From: Arabidopsis thaliana
Lineage: Eukaryota > Streptophyta > Magnoliopsida > Brassicales > Brassicaceae
DNA: 64,000 bases
Reading direction: 5' to 3'
Assembly: GCF_000001735.4 (NCBI RefSeq)
Contig: NC_003076.8
Span: forward strand, 22,881,835 to 22,945,834
Shown here: positions 23,017-34,903 of the stretch, in pieces
Numbering within the stretch: the stretch's first letter is position 1
Layout: the number at the start of each line of letters is the position of its first letter
Made by a program: the position numbers and the translations under genes
Notes under the pieces: model-generated
What the model saw: only the letters and a program-made list of their open reading frames with translations
The model's database searches: none
What the model was told of the DNA's origin: nothing

Positions 23017-24786
23017 TTATCTAAGGTAGTTAACAGGTGGTTCCAGAGTGCCAACAAGTATCCCGAGATCGATATCCTTGTCCTCAAACTTTTTTATGAA
23101 TGGATGACTCTGAGAACATGAACAAACAAATCTTAGAATGTTTCATCAGAGATACTAATAACCAAGACTGAAAGAGGGTGGTGAGTAGGAATTACTTACC
23201 AAGAGGTCCAAAGATGATGCTCTTGCTGGAGGATCTTTTTGTATGCTGTTATGAATGTAAAGAAGAATCATTTAACCATTAGTTTTAATTCTTTGTGTGC
23301 CAATGCCAAGTATATGAAGATGAAAATAATGAGTTGCCACTTACCAGGCTGATACAAAGGAGCAGAATTCAGGTGAGAATTGATCAGAAGGAGCAGTTGG
23401 TGGTGGATTCTCTACTATTGCTGCCAAGAGTTCATAAAAGCTTGGCGGGTTTTGCTGATCTTCAGATTCTAAATAAGGAAATCTTCCTATTGCACATTCT
23501 AACACTGACATCCCCAAACTCCAAATGTCACTGCTGTAGTCATATGTGCTTCCACTAATCCTCTCAGGCTGTGAAGTGAAAAAAGAGACAAGTCATGATT
23601 ATGTATGTATACAATACAGAAACATCAAGAAATTTGTAATGTAGATGATTTTTGGAATGCTTTCGTACCGACATATAGTTGTAGGTTCCAACAAATGTGT
23701 CCCTCTGTCCCATGGAGCTAGCAAGACTTGCACTTACACCAAAATCTGAGATTTTCACTTCCCCTTTATGGTTTACAAGAAGGTTTGATGGCTTAATGTC
23801 TCTGTGTATGACATGTCTTTCGTTGTGTAGGTACACAAGACCTAGCAAAACCTGTTCACAAGGAATAATATAAGTAAGAGTGACCGATAAATCATAAGAA
23901 TGCTTTGAATAAGCTGGTGGTGTATTTGACCTGTTTACAGACAACAGCAAGGTAAGGTTCAAGAATAGTCTTGACTTGTCTAATCACATCCGCAAGAGAT
24001 CCACGGTCCATGTATTCAAGCACAAGCGAAAAGGCTCCATTGTGATAGAAAGAATGGTAGCAAACTACTACATGTGGACATTGTGATGATGCTTGGTTTA
24101 TTTTAAGCTCCTGAACAATTTGCTTACGGATTTCTTCTTGTATATTCATCTGTATGACCTGTGATTCATAACATAAGCAAACTCAAACCCCAAGTCTACT
24201 CAAAGGCCTTAGTCACTAGCATAAAATCAAAAGAAAGAAAAACAAGTAGTTTACCTTCATAGCAAAGAATTTGCCAACCCATTTATGACGAACTAATTGA
24301 ACAACACCACCACTGCCTTTTCCGATGACTTTGACAGTCTCTAAGTCTTCAGCAGTAATTTCGAAATCAAGCTCCTTGCTATCAGATTGCTATAAATGGA
24401 AGATAAAACACATACACAAGAAATCTCCTTTAATTCTCTGGAACATTGAGGTCTCTCATAAAACAAGATTTAGGGTTGAAAAATTTACCCTTGATTGCTT
24501 CTCATCTGACGTCAACCTTAGCCCCTTTTGATTCAGAAGAAAATCTCCATCGTGAAATGTTCCACTCGCAGTCCTGTTTTCAAATTCAATGAAATTTCAC
24601 AGAATCAATTCAAACCCAGAAACAATGGATCAAATCTAATCGATTCTTGTTTACAATCTCGCCAAACAAAACAGATCCAAGTAAAGAAAGGAGAAATCGC
24701 GAAACTTACAGGAAGGAAGAGATTGGGGATTCTTGAGCTGGAACGGAGAGCTTAAGCTGCTTCAAGTTCGATTTGATCTTCACCAT
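23017..24786 (-). CDS. MKK6: MAP kinase kinase 6, 356 aa
   Basis: Eight exons on the minus strand: 24786-24710, 24573-24489, 24389-24255, 24158-23931, 23851-23669, 23568-23345, 23245-23200, 23109-23017. Frame closes on 356 residues, the known MKK6 length. The glycine-rich loop is GKGSGG (76-81), the ATP-binding Lys is at 99 (FAMK), the catalytic loop is HRDIKPSN (Asp193), and DFG lies at 211-213. The plant activation motif S/T-x5-S/T is Ser221..Thr227 (SMGQRDT). A basic, leucine-spaced N-terminus ([16 protein letters not shown]) resembles a MAPK docking site. MKK6/ANQ1 acts downstream of ANP MAP3Ks and activates MPK4 at the phragmoplast in cytokinesis. No odd features. I recall AT5G56580. Confidence 0.96.
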
Positions 24787-25686
24787 TTTTTTTCTTTGGT
24801 TTCTTCCTTGGGATTATCGCTCTCTTTCTAGGGTTTCTATCTAAATAAGCAATTTCAAGAAAGTGTTAGGAAGTGGAGAGAAGACGACGAAGCAATCAAT
24901 AACGGACTAATTTATTTTGAACGCGTAAGACCGGGAAAAGAAAAAATTATACATTAAGAAAAACAAGAATTAAATCATTTGGGCTGTAAGATTTAAATGG
25001 GCTTGAATTGATAAATATAAGATGGTACGGCCCATTGCTTATCTCTGGTATATTTGACAGCTGGCGCTAAGAAAAGTCTTAATTGATTTTCTCTTTTTTT
25101 GGTATCGGAAAACGTTTTGTGTAAATTGGATAAACGAATTATATTACTTTTTTTTTTCGATTTGTCGGTTTGAAATTAATATTTTTCCCACACTTTAAAT
25201 GTATAAGCAAATTAATGTATTTGATATCGAATTTATTAAGAGCGTATAAAGCTCACAAATTCAATTCAATGGGACCAGTTTAATTTAAATTATATTGGGG
25301 TAGTTTTCGAGAATAGGCATAAATAACGGGGGAGTAATGAAAAAGTTGGAAATGGTCACAAAGCTTAGCGGAATCCAGACAAGTCTATCAAATCGAATTT
25401 ATTGTACTGCCTGAGGCCCGGTTTGTTTCCGACCAGTGTTCAACTTCTGACAAGAAAAAAACAATAGCCAAGAAAAAAAAACTAAATTAGTTTCCCACTC
25501 TCGCTGTAGAGAGAGAGAGAGAGAGCTTTAACGAAGCTTTTGTTTTTTGTAGAGAGAGAAAAAGCTTCAAACTTTTTTCACTAAAAGAGAGAATTAACTC
25601 GAAGAAGAAGAAGAGCTGCCAGAAGATAATAAAGCTTCCTTCTTTCGAGTAAAGGAAGCAAAAGCAAAGTGTGTAGTTACTCAGCA
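24787..25686. other. Divergent promoter region, MKK6 and GH17 gene
   Basis: The MKK6 leader carries CTAGGGTTTCT at 24830-24840. TGGGCT/GGCCCA motifs occur at 24980-25035. A GA/CT tract (25507-25525) lies in the GH17 leader. No other gene is seen. Confidence 0.55.
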
Positions 25687-27602
25687 ATGGCGAGAGACTT
25701 CAAGCTTATCTTCTCCATTTCAATTCTGCTTCTGCTTCTAGGTTTGTCTCTCTCTGTCTCTACTACTCACTTCAAGAGCTGTCTGAGACTTTGTTCTGAA
25801 ATAGAGCAGCAAAATTAAGAACATTCAATGGTTTCCAATTTCAATTCTTGTTGAATAGACTCCATTACCTTCTTCTAATTTACTGTAGAGCTATCAAAAG
25901 AAAATTTCGTCAGAAAAAAAGTCAATTGATTCTGTCTTTTTTCCCCAAATTTTGTAGACTGTTGTTACGGTGGCAAGGTCGGAGTTTGTTACGGAAGAAG
26001 CGCCGACGATCTTCCAACACCGTCAAAAGTTGTTCAATTGATTCAACAGCACAACATCAAATACGTTAGAATCTACGATTACAATTCTCAAGTCCTCAAA
26101 GCATTTGGAAACACAAGCATTGAGCTAATGATTGGAGTTCCAAACTCTGATCTTAACGCTTTCTCTCAATCCCAATCAAATGTGGACACCTGGCTTAAGA
26201 ACAGCGTCTTACCATACTATCCAACGACCAAGATCACTTACATTACCGTTGGAGCTGAATCTACTGATGATCCACACATCAATGCTTCGTCTTTCGTTGT
26301 CCCCGCGATGCAGAATGTCTTAACCGCTCTGAGAAAAGTCGGTTTGAGTAGAAGAATCAAGGTTTCGACTACTCTTTCCCTCGGAATTCTCTCTAGATCT
26401 TTCCCTCCTTCTGCTGGAGCATTCAACAGCAGCTATGCTTATTTCTTGAGACCAATGTTAGAGTTTCTTGCAGAGAATAAGTCTCCTTTCATGATCGATC
26501 TTTATCCGTACTACGCTTACAGAGACTCTCCGAACAATGTGTCTTTGGATTATGTGTTGTTTGAGTCTTCCTCTGAAGTGATTGACCCAAACACGGGTTT
26601 GCTTTACAAGAACATGTTTGATGCTCAAGTTGATGCTCTTTATTACGCTCTCACGGCTTTAAACTTCAGGACAATCAAGATTATGGTTACTGAGACTGGA
26701 TGGCCAACCAAAGGTTCACCGAAGGAGAAAGCTGCTGCGTCTTCTGACAACGCGGAGACATACAATTCAAACATAATCCGTCATGTAGTTACCAACCAAG
26801 GCACACCTGCAAAGCCAGGAGAGGCAATGAACGTTTATATATTCTCATTGTTCAACGAGAATCGGAAAGCGGGTTTGGATTCAGAGAGAAACTGGGGATT
26901 GTTCTACCCTGACCAGACAAGTGTTTATCAGTTGGATTTCACGGGAAAGAGCAACGGGTTTCACTCTAATTCGAGTGGTACAAACTCAAGTGGGAGTAGT
27001 AATAGCTGGTGCATTGCTTCTTCTAAAGCTTCAGAGAGAGATCTGAAAGGTGCTTTGGATTGGGCTTGTGGTCCTGGAAATGTTGATTGCACAGCTATTC
27101 AGCCAAGCCAGCCTTGTTTTCAACCAGATACTTTGGTTTCTCATGCTTCTTTCGTGTTCAATAGCTATTTCCAACAGAACAGAGCAACAGACGTTGCTTG
27201 CAGCTTTGGAGGAGCTGGTGTTAAAGTCAACAAGGACCCTAGTAAGTAAACAAAATCTCCAGCTTTTGCTTCTCCAAAATCACAAATCAACAGTCTTGAT
27301 CTTTACCTTAATCTGATTCAATGTCGTTGTTACAGGTTATGACAAATGCATATACATTACTGCAGGAGGGTATGTCATAAAGATAGTTGATTCATATGCA
27401 AATTGAAGAACAGTAAATACATATTCTTACTGTTTTGTTAAAATCTTTCTGCAGGAACAAAACCAAGGCGACGAATGCAACTGCATTGACCTCCTCTGCT
27501 TCAACTCCACGTGGAAACGAACTACTCCAATGGATTTTGAAACTCTGTCTCATGATCTCGTTGTTCTTCAGTTTGCAAACTATGAATTCACAGGCACTGT
27601 AA
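25687..27602 (+). CDS. GH17 beta-1,3-glucanase-like protein with X8 domain, 506 aa
   Basis: Exons 25687-25741, 25958-27241, 27336-27369, 27455-27602. The N-terminal signal peptide (LIFSISILLLLL) is split from the mature part by intron 1, common in this family. The GH17 barrel starts KVGVCYGRSADDLPTP. The putative acid/base Glu lies in ITYITVGAEST and the nucleophile Glu in MVTETGWPTKG. A Ser/Asn-rich linker leads to an X8/CBM43 domain starting SWCIASSKASERDLKGALDW, with six cysteines (WCIA, WACGPG, VDC, QPC, VAC, DKC). The C-terminal end is hydrophobic (LLQWILKLCLMISLFFSL), fitting a GPI signal. Such proteins act on callose at the wall or plasmodesmata. The tail after the hydrophobic stretch (QTMNSQAL) is unusual for a GPI signal. 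I recall AT5G56590. Confidence 0.93.
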
Positions 27603-28047
27603 CCGAAATCTGAAAGAAATGTAGCAATAGCAAGAAAAAGCAAAATTTGTTCCTGAATAGTTTGGTCTAGAAATTGTGACACCGTCTAACGATTTTGTCT
27701 TTCTTCCTGCAGTGGAATCGTTGTACAGACATTCTATCTGAAAACTTGTCTGATATCAATTGTGTAACCACAGTCTTGTGATCTTAATCATCCTCACTAT
27801 AATACACAAAAATCTCAATCTGCATAACCAATAATGAACTCTAAAGCTATGGTACCACACTGCCATTCATTAAATATTTCAACTCGACACAAATGTAGAC
27901 AATACTATATTGTTTTAGAAATAATCATACAACCCCAAGATCCATCACAAGGTAGGTAATACACAGTCGGATTATCGAATAGTTTTTCTCTCACGACACA
28001 ACTAGAAGATTACATAAAGCAATATGAATATAGTAGCAGCTTAAGTT
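27603..28047. other. Convergent spacer, GH17 gene and profilin
   Basis: 3' UTR-like sequence of both genes. Nothing else is recognised. Confidence 0.5.
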
Positions 28048-28987
28048 TCAGAGCCCCGATTCAATCAGGTACTCACCGAGATTCTCCACAACCATATTGC
28101 ATTGTCCAGGAGTCATTGGTTCATCATAGATACCAAATACCAAAGCTAAGGTGGTCTTCTTGATGGTAACACCACCAGCTCCCTACAATGGAAGCAAAAT
28201 CAACAACAGTTCATCAAAAATCAAACAATATTCAAACAGTCTAGTTACCTTCTTTCCTCGAATGACGGCATTAGGCTCTCCTTGGATTACCATGTACTTG
28301 TTACCACCAAGGAACAATCCTGTTGGGGCAAGTGTTCCAGGTGTAGTAAAATCGTCTTTGATGCCCTGAATTTCCTCAGGCTTCACCTAAAACAACAACA
28401 ATACAAAAACTATAAGAGAAACAAATTCAGTCTCTCTTAAACATCTCATGAAAGCAACTTAATAACTTATGAACAACATAACCAGTACAAAGAACTTGTC
28501 TATTTCCAAAGGTCAAAACTTTCTTCTTAAAAGAGCTTTAAACTTGTGATTCGAACTTCTTCTAATGCATCTTTTGCACTCTATAACCTCAAGAACATAT
28601 GAATCAGAAAATCAAAACCAAACATTGAAAATTGCTGAATTTTGGTGGTTTAGTAGCTAAACAAAACCAAAGGTTGCAGATTTCAACATAGAACCAAACC
28701 AGAAACAGCAAGATGATAAGAATTGAGTAGTCGGTATAGAAATAAACCCTAACCTGAGGAAAATTGTTGCTCTGAGCCCAGACGCTACCGTCTTGGCCGA
28801 GAATTGCGGCGGCGGTGAGGCGGTTGCCTGCAACATCGCACATTAAGTGATCGTCGACGTAAGTCTGCCACGACATGTTTGTTTTCTTCTTCTTCTTTAC
28901 TTTTGCTCTGCTTCTTCTTTGTGGTTTATCGGAATGTTCTAGAGATAGCGTCGAAACTACGAGTGAGTGAGTGTGTGGCAATGGCAT
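28048..28987 (-). CDS. PRF3: Profilin 3, long form with 37-residue N-terminal extension
   Basis: Exons 28987-28754, 28386-28249, 28182-28048. From the upstream ATG (28987) the product is 168 residues. From the conserved internal ATG (28876, [14 protein letters not shown]) it is the ordinary 131-residue profilin. The profilin body shows [13 protein letters not shown] and the closing [15 protein letters not shown], with the N- and C-terminal helices that bind poly-Pro. Profilin binds G-actin and formin FH1 domains in the cytosol. The extension is His- and Lys-rich ([14 protein letters not shown]) and lies in what other profilins use as leader. I recall that Arabidopsis PRF3 is described with this extension and that it affects formin-driven assembly. 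AT5G56600 by recall. Confidence 0.93.
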
Positions 28988-29213
28988 TTACGCAAATATA
29001 TTGTTTTATACATGATTGACACGTGCCAGACACAGCTCTTTTTAATAGTTTCTAAAGAGGAAAATTGTATTAGAAAATCAACCAGTTATAATGAAAAGGG
29101 AGGAAATAAATAAAAAAATAGAAAACTTATTTAAGGAAAACCAAAACATTTAATTAAATATGGTCTTTTCCTAAAAAAAAACAAATGTTTCGATTTTCAT
29201 TATAATTGATTTT

Positions 29214-29374
29214 TGTTATGAATAAAGATGGATGTCCATTATAAGGCCCTCATCTAAACCCATCATCTAGATGTTTTTAGGGTTTTATCTTTTTTTTGTA
29301 CTCCTATATAAAGAACCATTTATCTCAATGGAATAACACACTCATTTCTTTTATCTCTTTCTCTGGTTATAACA
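29214..29374 (+). repeat. Left LTR
   Basis: 161 bp, TG at one end and CA at the other, with a TATATAA promoter-like motif about 50 bases from its 3' end. It pairs with 34166-34327. Confidence 0.92.
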
Positions 29375-32300
29375 CGTTATCAGCACGTTCTAAAAGGTAG
29401 ATATAGAGATTCTTACATTTTTTTTAAGAACCATGTTTACTTATCGACTCATGGTTCATAGTACTTATTTTCTATTATTGAAACAAAACAATATGAGCCG
29501 ATCGATGATTATAGTATAGATCGGTAAAAGCATGTTTTCAATGATTCAATAAAGAAGAGAATAATGCTTATCATTTGTTTCTATAATTACTATCGCATGA
29601 TTCAATGATTCTACAAAGAAAATCGTTAAAGAAGAGAATCATGCTTGTTAATTGTTAATTTTTGTGATTTACTATTACAATATTGAATATATAAATTACC
29701 AATTTTATAATTATATAACTAACTTTGTAACTATTCATAACCCGGTGGTGGGTGATGCAAGCATGTATTAATGTTTTAGCATTCCAGTTTTGAATAGTTG
29801 CATCTATATTCAATATCATTTTATAAATATTATATTGTCTAAAATCCATTTATGATTGATATGATATCCCTTATTTAACTCCTTTGATTAAAACGTTATA
29901 CATATCTTATCACTTTTAGATATTGACTTTTCCATATTAAATATTTGATTTTCATATATTTGATTGTGTTATTATTATTTTTACTAAAAACATTTCAAGA
30001 TAATTTTTCTTTTTATAAGATTCCATATATCTAAATCTTTGTGTTATTATTATCTAAATCTTTTTATAAGATTTCCATATATTTGATTGTGTTATTATTA
30101 TTTTTACTAAAAACGTTGCAAGATAATTTTTCTTTTTATAAGATTCTTTTCTCTAAATCTTTGTGGTATCTAAAAAAAAATTGTTCATGGTTTTGTCGTA
30201 ATTTTGCACGAAATCATTTTACCCAAATCTTGCACGAATTCATATTACCCTAAATAAAAGTTTTGTCAAGATATATGTAAAATCCAGATTTTGCACAAAG
30301 TAGTTTTATTCTGATTGGTTTTACAATATTGCATTAAAATTATATTAATATATAATATTTGATTATTTTATGAAATAAATTGATTGATAAATAACTTAAT
30401 TTAAAGGTATAATCACTTATAGAAATTTTTATGAATGACTATTTTAATGTATCTTAAAAAGATATCATATTTTTGATGGTCAAAGTTTTTTCAAGAACTT
30501 AAATTATCACCAGAAATTGAGAAAATAAATATGGTAAAAAAAAAAAAAAATAAGAAAAATTTCTAACGATGAAATAATCTAGTATATCAAGTAGTATAAA
30601 TCTTATTAAAAGACTCTAGAAGAGCATATACATTGCTTTCTATGGGAATACAAAATTAAAATCATCGATGGGGTATAATTCTCCAAATCTTAAAGTTAAT
30701 ATGATGAGATATAAAATACATTATGATTCTAGAGTGGAATTAAAAACGAGATAGATGAACTTGAAGTTTCATCATTTCGAGGAGGAGAAATAATGAATCT
30801 CACATCGATAATAAGTGACATATCCAGAAGATTATGTTCAATCTTTGACTACTAAAGATCTAAAAGTTGTATAAAGCAATTCTTATACGAATGTGTTATC
30901 AGATAAAATAAGATATAATTAGTTATTACTGAAACTTCAAGACTTGAAGTCTCTTTGTGAATATAACTCACATTGTTAAGAGAATATCTATGATGCAGAG
31001 ATGGTAAAACAGACGCTTAAACTTTTACGCAAGTATTGTTGTCCTGTAGACACAATATTTTGAAAGAAATTTTGAGAACTATTATAAACTTAAATCGAGT
31101 GTTTTTCAAAGGCTAAGAAAATATATGAGTTATCGATGATAGGTAATACTCATATTCTGAAGTGAATATAAGATCTTACATAGTTAGTCAAATTTAATAT
31201 CGTTTATACTAGAATATAAAATTTTAATTATTATCTCGTTATTGTTTTATTAACATATGATTGATTATTAAAATACATGGACGTAATTTTGATTATAAGA
31301 TCTCATTAAGGGAGTAACTGATAAGCAATGAAAAATAAATTAGAAGTTTTGAAAGAACTAGAAGTTTCAAATGAATTAAAAATTTCAAAAGTATATTTAT
31401 CTTAACCGGATTGGTCATCCTGGTTTAATGATGATGTGAAAGTATTGAGAATTATGTGGACATTAGGTGAAAAACCATAAAATTCTCCCTAATGATTTAT
31501 CAAATGTTACTTGCTCAAAAAGCAATATGATAATGTGATTTTTACCAGTGTAAGTAATTTGGACTTTATCTATTCGTAAGTATATACAAGGAGATAATTA
31601 TGGGTTGATCACCCACTATATGACATTTAGATACCTAATGGTTATAAAAGATGCATCGATTCAATGGACGCATTGACTCGATTGTTGCATCGACAAAAAG
31701 GTCATATTTATCCTTGTTATAAACCCGCAACATAGAGTTTGCGAGATTACTTTCTTGATTAAAGTACAAGAGTATTTCAGTGTTTATTTATAATAACCAT
31801 TATTGGATATTCGTTGGGATAAGTGTTTAACATTTTGAAATTCATGTTCATACACAAAATGGTTTAGTAACATCGATACGCATCAAGCCAATGAATAATT
31901 AATAGTTTTCCCCATTATTATTGGTTTTGGGTCAGAAACCAAATAGTTTTCATCTAAAAGCTTTGAATGTGAAAAGTGCTCCACCACAGCACGCAGAGAT
32001 GAACCCTCAAAGGAGGATAAGAATACATGTTGGATATGAATGATAACTAAGCCATCCTAGAAGGATTTATATACCGCTCGTTTTGAAAACTATCATATTA
32101 TATAGTCAGCTATTCCAACATAAGGGGGAGAATGTATACAGCTGGTGAAAAAGATAAATAGAAATGAATTATCAATGATCCTCGGAGGAAAGAATGTATA
32201 TTAAGAGTCCAAAAAATAATTCAATTACAGAATTTAGCGTTGTAATTGCCAGACGCATTTGCTGACCTAAATAAAGTGATGAAGTCACCTATACCAGTTA

Positions 32301-33639
32301 TAAATTAAATGCTCCAGAATAGAATGAATGTCCTGTAAGGACCAATTTCAAACTGCTATTGAGTCTTAAGATCACATTAAACATAATAGACCTTGGTTCC
32401 AAATAGAAATATCCTCGTAAAAGAGAAGGAGCACAAAATTAAAAATGACCAAATTGAGGAAATAAATATTTTGATGATCTCTCGAAGAGAGTGAATGATC
32501 TCTAGAAGACACATAAACATGACAAATGAAACATTCAAGTACTTGACAATGAAGAGATCTAGCTAGCTATGTCATGTCAAAATATAATGGAATCAAAAGC
32601 AAATCGACGTCGTAATGTATTTGCATGCTATGAGCAGTTGATATTATGGACAAAAAGGAGGATCATGAAAGAAAGTCTATTGAAAAGTGTACACAAAGTA
32701 GTGATTAGCCAAAAATGGAAAAGAAGAAATAGACATATAATTATAATCTCTAGTAGAGATATTTGGACTAGTAGACTATGCACATGATGTGTAAAAACAG
32801 TGGAAGATAAATGAGTCTTTATGTGAAAGAATAGTGAAATTAATGAGATTTTCAGAAACATAAGAAATGTATTATGAAGAGATATATTCTCTTGTGGTGG
32901 ATGTAATATTTTTAAGTATCTAAAGTCTGGCAATAAGAGACGGAACACTGGATATGACATTTATATGAAATTCTTGAAAGATATAATCTCTGAAGGATTA
33001 ATTATATGAGAATTATGTTCTCTAGAACTCTACTCGATCGAATAAAAAGAAATATGTAACATGACATATAATCATATAAATGTATATTTACGTTGAGTTT
33101 GTCAAAATATATTGATCAAACTAATATTTATTTTGAAAATCATTAAAACTCCTACAGAGTTATCATAAGTAATACGATGCCAATAATCTATGATAAAATA
33201 TCACTAGATAATGATATTTATAAGTCTATATGAAACCCATATAATTTTGATCATTAAGATTATGGTTATTAATTCCAACGAGATATTGTATTTGATTGAA
33301 AATCATCTCCTGAAGAAGATGTTTCCGAGGGGGAGATTGAATGATATGCGTGGATGTACCCTTTTTCCTTATCATAGTTTTTATCCCACACGATTTTTCT
33401 ATGACAAGGTTTTTAACGAGACATTAAAGAACACACAAATAATACACTTGATGAATATTAAGAAATTCTATCAATCATCCAAATGAATATTATACACTAA
33501 TGATATTTAGAGAAATAAATAAGATGGTCAAGATGAATCATCTAAAAGATTCATGAGCAGAAGAATGACGTTGTACTTTATCCAGAAATTTGTTCAAGAG
33601 AAGATTTGGCAGACTTATTTTCAAATACTGTTTATTCTC

Positions 33640-34039
33640 TGCCACATCTTCTAATCATGCAGAGATTTTACTAATTCATGAAGCTAGCCGCGAGTGTGTA
33701 TGGCTAAGATCCATAGTTCACCATATACAAGAAGACTGTGGTATGTATGCAGGGAAAAAGACTCCAACAATTATGTACGAAGAAAATGCAGCATACATCG
33801 CACAACTCAAAGACGGATACATCAAAGGCGATAGAACAAAGCACATCCTACCAAAATTCTTCTACACACACGATCTACAAAAGAGCGGCGATGTACGAGT
33901 TCTACAGATCCGTTTGAATGATAATCTGGCTGACTTATTCACCAAGGCGCTACCTACTGCTACTTTCAAGAAGTTAGTCTATCGTATCGGATTACGCTGT
34001 CTCAAAAATCTCGACGAATATACTCATAAGGGAGAGTAA
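33640..34039 (+). mobile_element. Remnant of Copia pol (RNase H region)
   Basis: The best preserved coding stretch of the LTR element. Typical Copia RNase H landmarks are visible, such as SSNHAEILLIHEASRECVWL, GDRTKHI and NDNLADLFTKALP, ending close to the right LTR. It belongs to the fossil element and has no independent role. Confidence 0.9.
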
Positions 34040-34165
34040 TTGTATGTTGCACTCTTTTTCTCTTAACCATGGTTTTTCCCATTGGGTTTTCCTGGTAGGA
34101 TTTTTAATGAGGCAGCATTTCAAATATTTTACGAGTTATGGTACTATAATGGTCATCAGGGGGAG

Positions 34166-34327
34166 TGTTATGAATAAAGATGGATGCCCATTATAAGGCC
34201 CATCATCTAAGTCCATCATCTAGATGTTTATAGGGTTTTACCCTTTCCTTGTACTCCTATATAAAATAGCATTTATCTCAATGGAATAACACACTCATTT
34301 CTTCTATCTCTTTCTTTGATTATAACA
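34166..34327 (+). repeat. Right LTR
   Basis: 162 bp, same ends as the left LTR, preceded by a polypurine tract and followed by the ATTTT duplication. Confidence 0.92.
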
Positions 34328-34903
34328 ATTTTGTAATTTTGTTGATTTTTTTTTACTCTTAACATTAAATAAATTTGTATAAATTTAAACAATAAAATGA
34401 ATGGATGTTAATAAATAGTTAAGAACCATCAATCTTTCTATATTAATTGAAAGACTGTTTTTACTATGATAATTTTTACAACATAAGTGTGAAAGCACAT
34501 TATTACATGAAATCTTGGGGGATGTAGGTGTAAGAATCTAAAAATAACAACAATATCCAAAGTTATTGAATAAAAGTTCATACTAAATGTCATTTTAGTA
34601 CTTAATTTATTTATTTACAAAGAAAACTTCACACTTTTTGTGAAACACAAATATGAAGTTGTTTAATGAGATTTATTATGAAATGATGAATATTTTAGAA
34701 AGAAAATGAAAAAAGAGAAGATTTTGAAGGTAGAAAAGAAGAACACAAAGATCTTAGTAGGCCTTATGTAATGGGCCTTAATATGTTTTTCCTGTAATGG
34801 AGGGTAATTTTGTAAATATGTCTAATATTGTTGAAGAAAACGTTTTTTGGTGAAATTCGTTGACCAACAACTCTCACTCTTTGAAGTTGTTTTCTTCCCG
34901 GCG
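34328..34903. other. Intergenic, PTPMT-type gene promoter
   Basis: AT-rich spacer. Motifs AGGCCTTA and GGGCCTTA at 34758-34779 lie about 130 bases before the start codon. No other gene is seen. Confidence 0.5.

Larger units (their letters stand above)
29214..34327 (+). mobile_element. Decayed Ty1/Copia LTR retrotransposon
   Basis: Two similar LTRs of about 161 bp begin TGTTATGAATAAAG and end TTATAACA (29214-29374 and 34166-34327). The 5-bp sequence ATTTT directly flanks both outer ends (29209-29213 and 34328-34332), a target-site duplication. A purine-rich tract (CATCAGGGGGAG) precedes the right LTR and a primer-site-like TTATCAGCACG follows the left LTR. The gene order that survives, with RNase H at the 3' end, is Copia-type and on the plus strand. 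The interior is very AT-rich with many breaks, so this is a fossil. LTR differences of about 15 in 161 positions suggest insertion a few million years ago. Confidence 0.93.

Noticed and set aside
24325-24755. Plus-strand ORFs over MKK6 exons
   Set aside because: Shadows of MKK6; the minus strand gives exactly the known 356 residues.
30041-33486. Several short ORFs inside the LTR element
   Set aside because: Interior of a decayed retroelement; only the RNase H stretch is recognisable.
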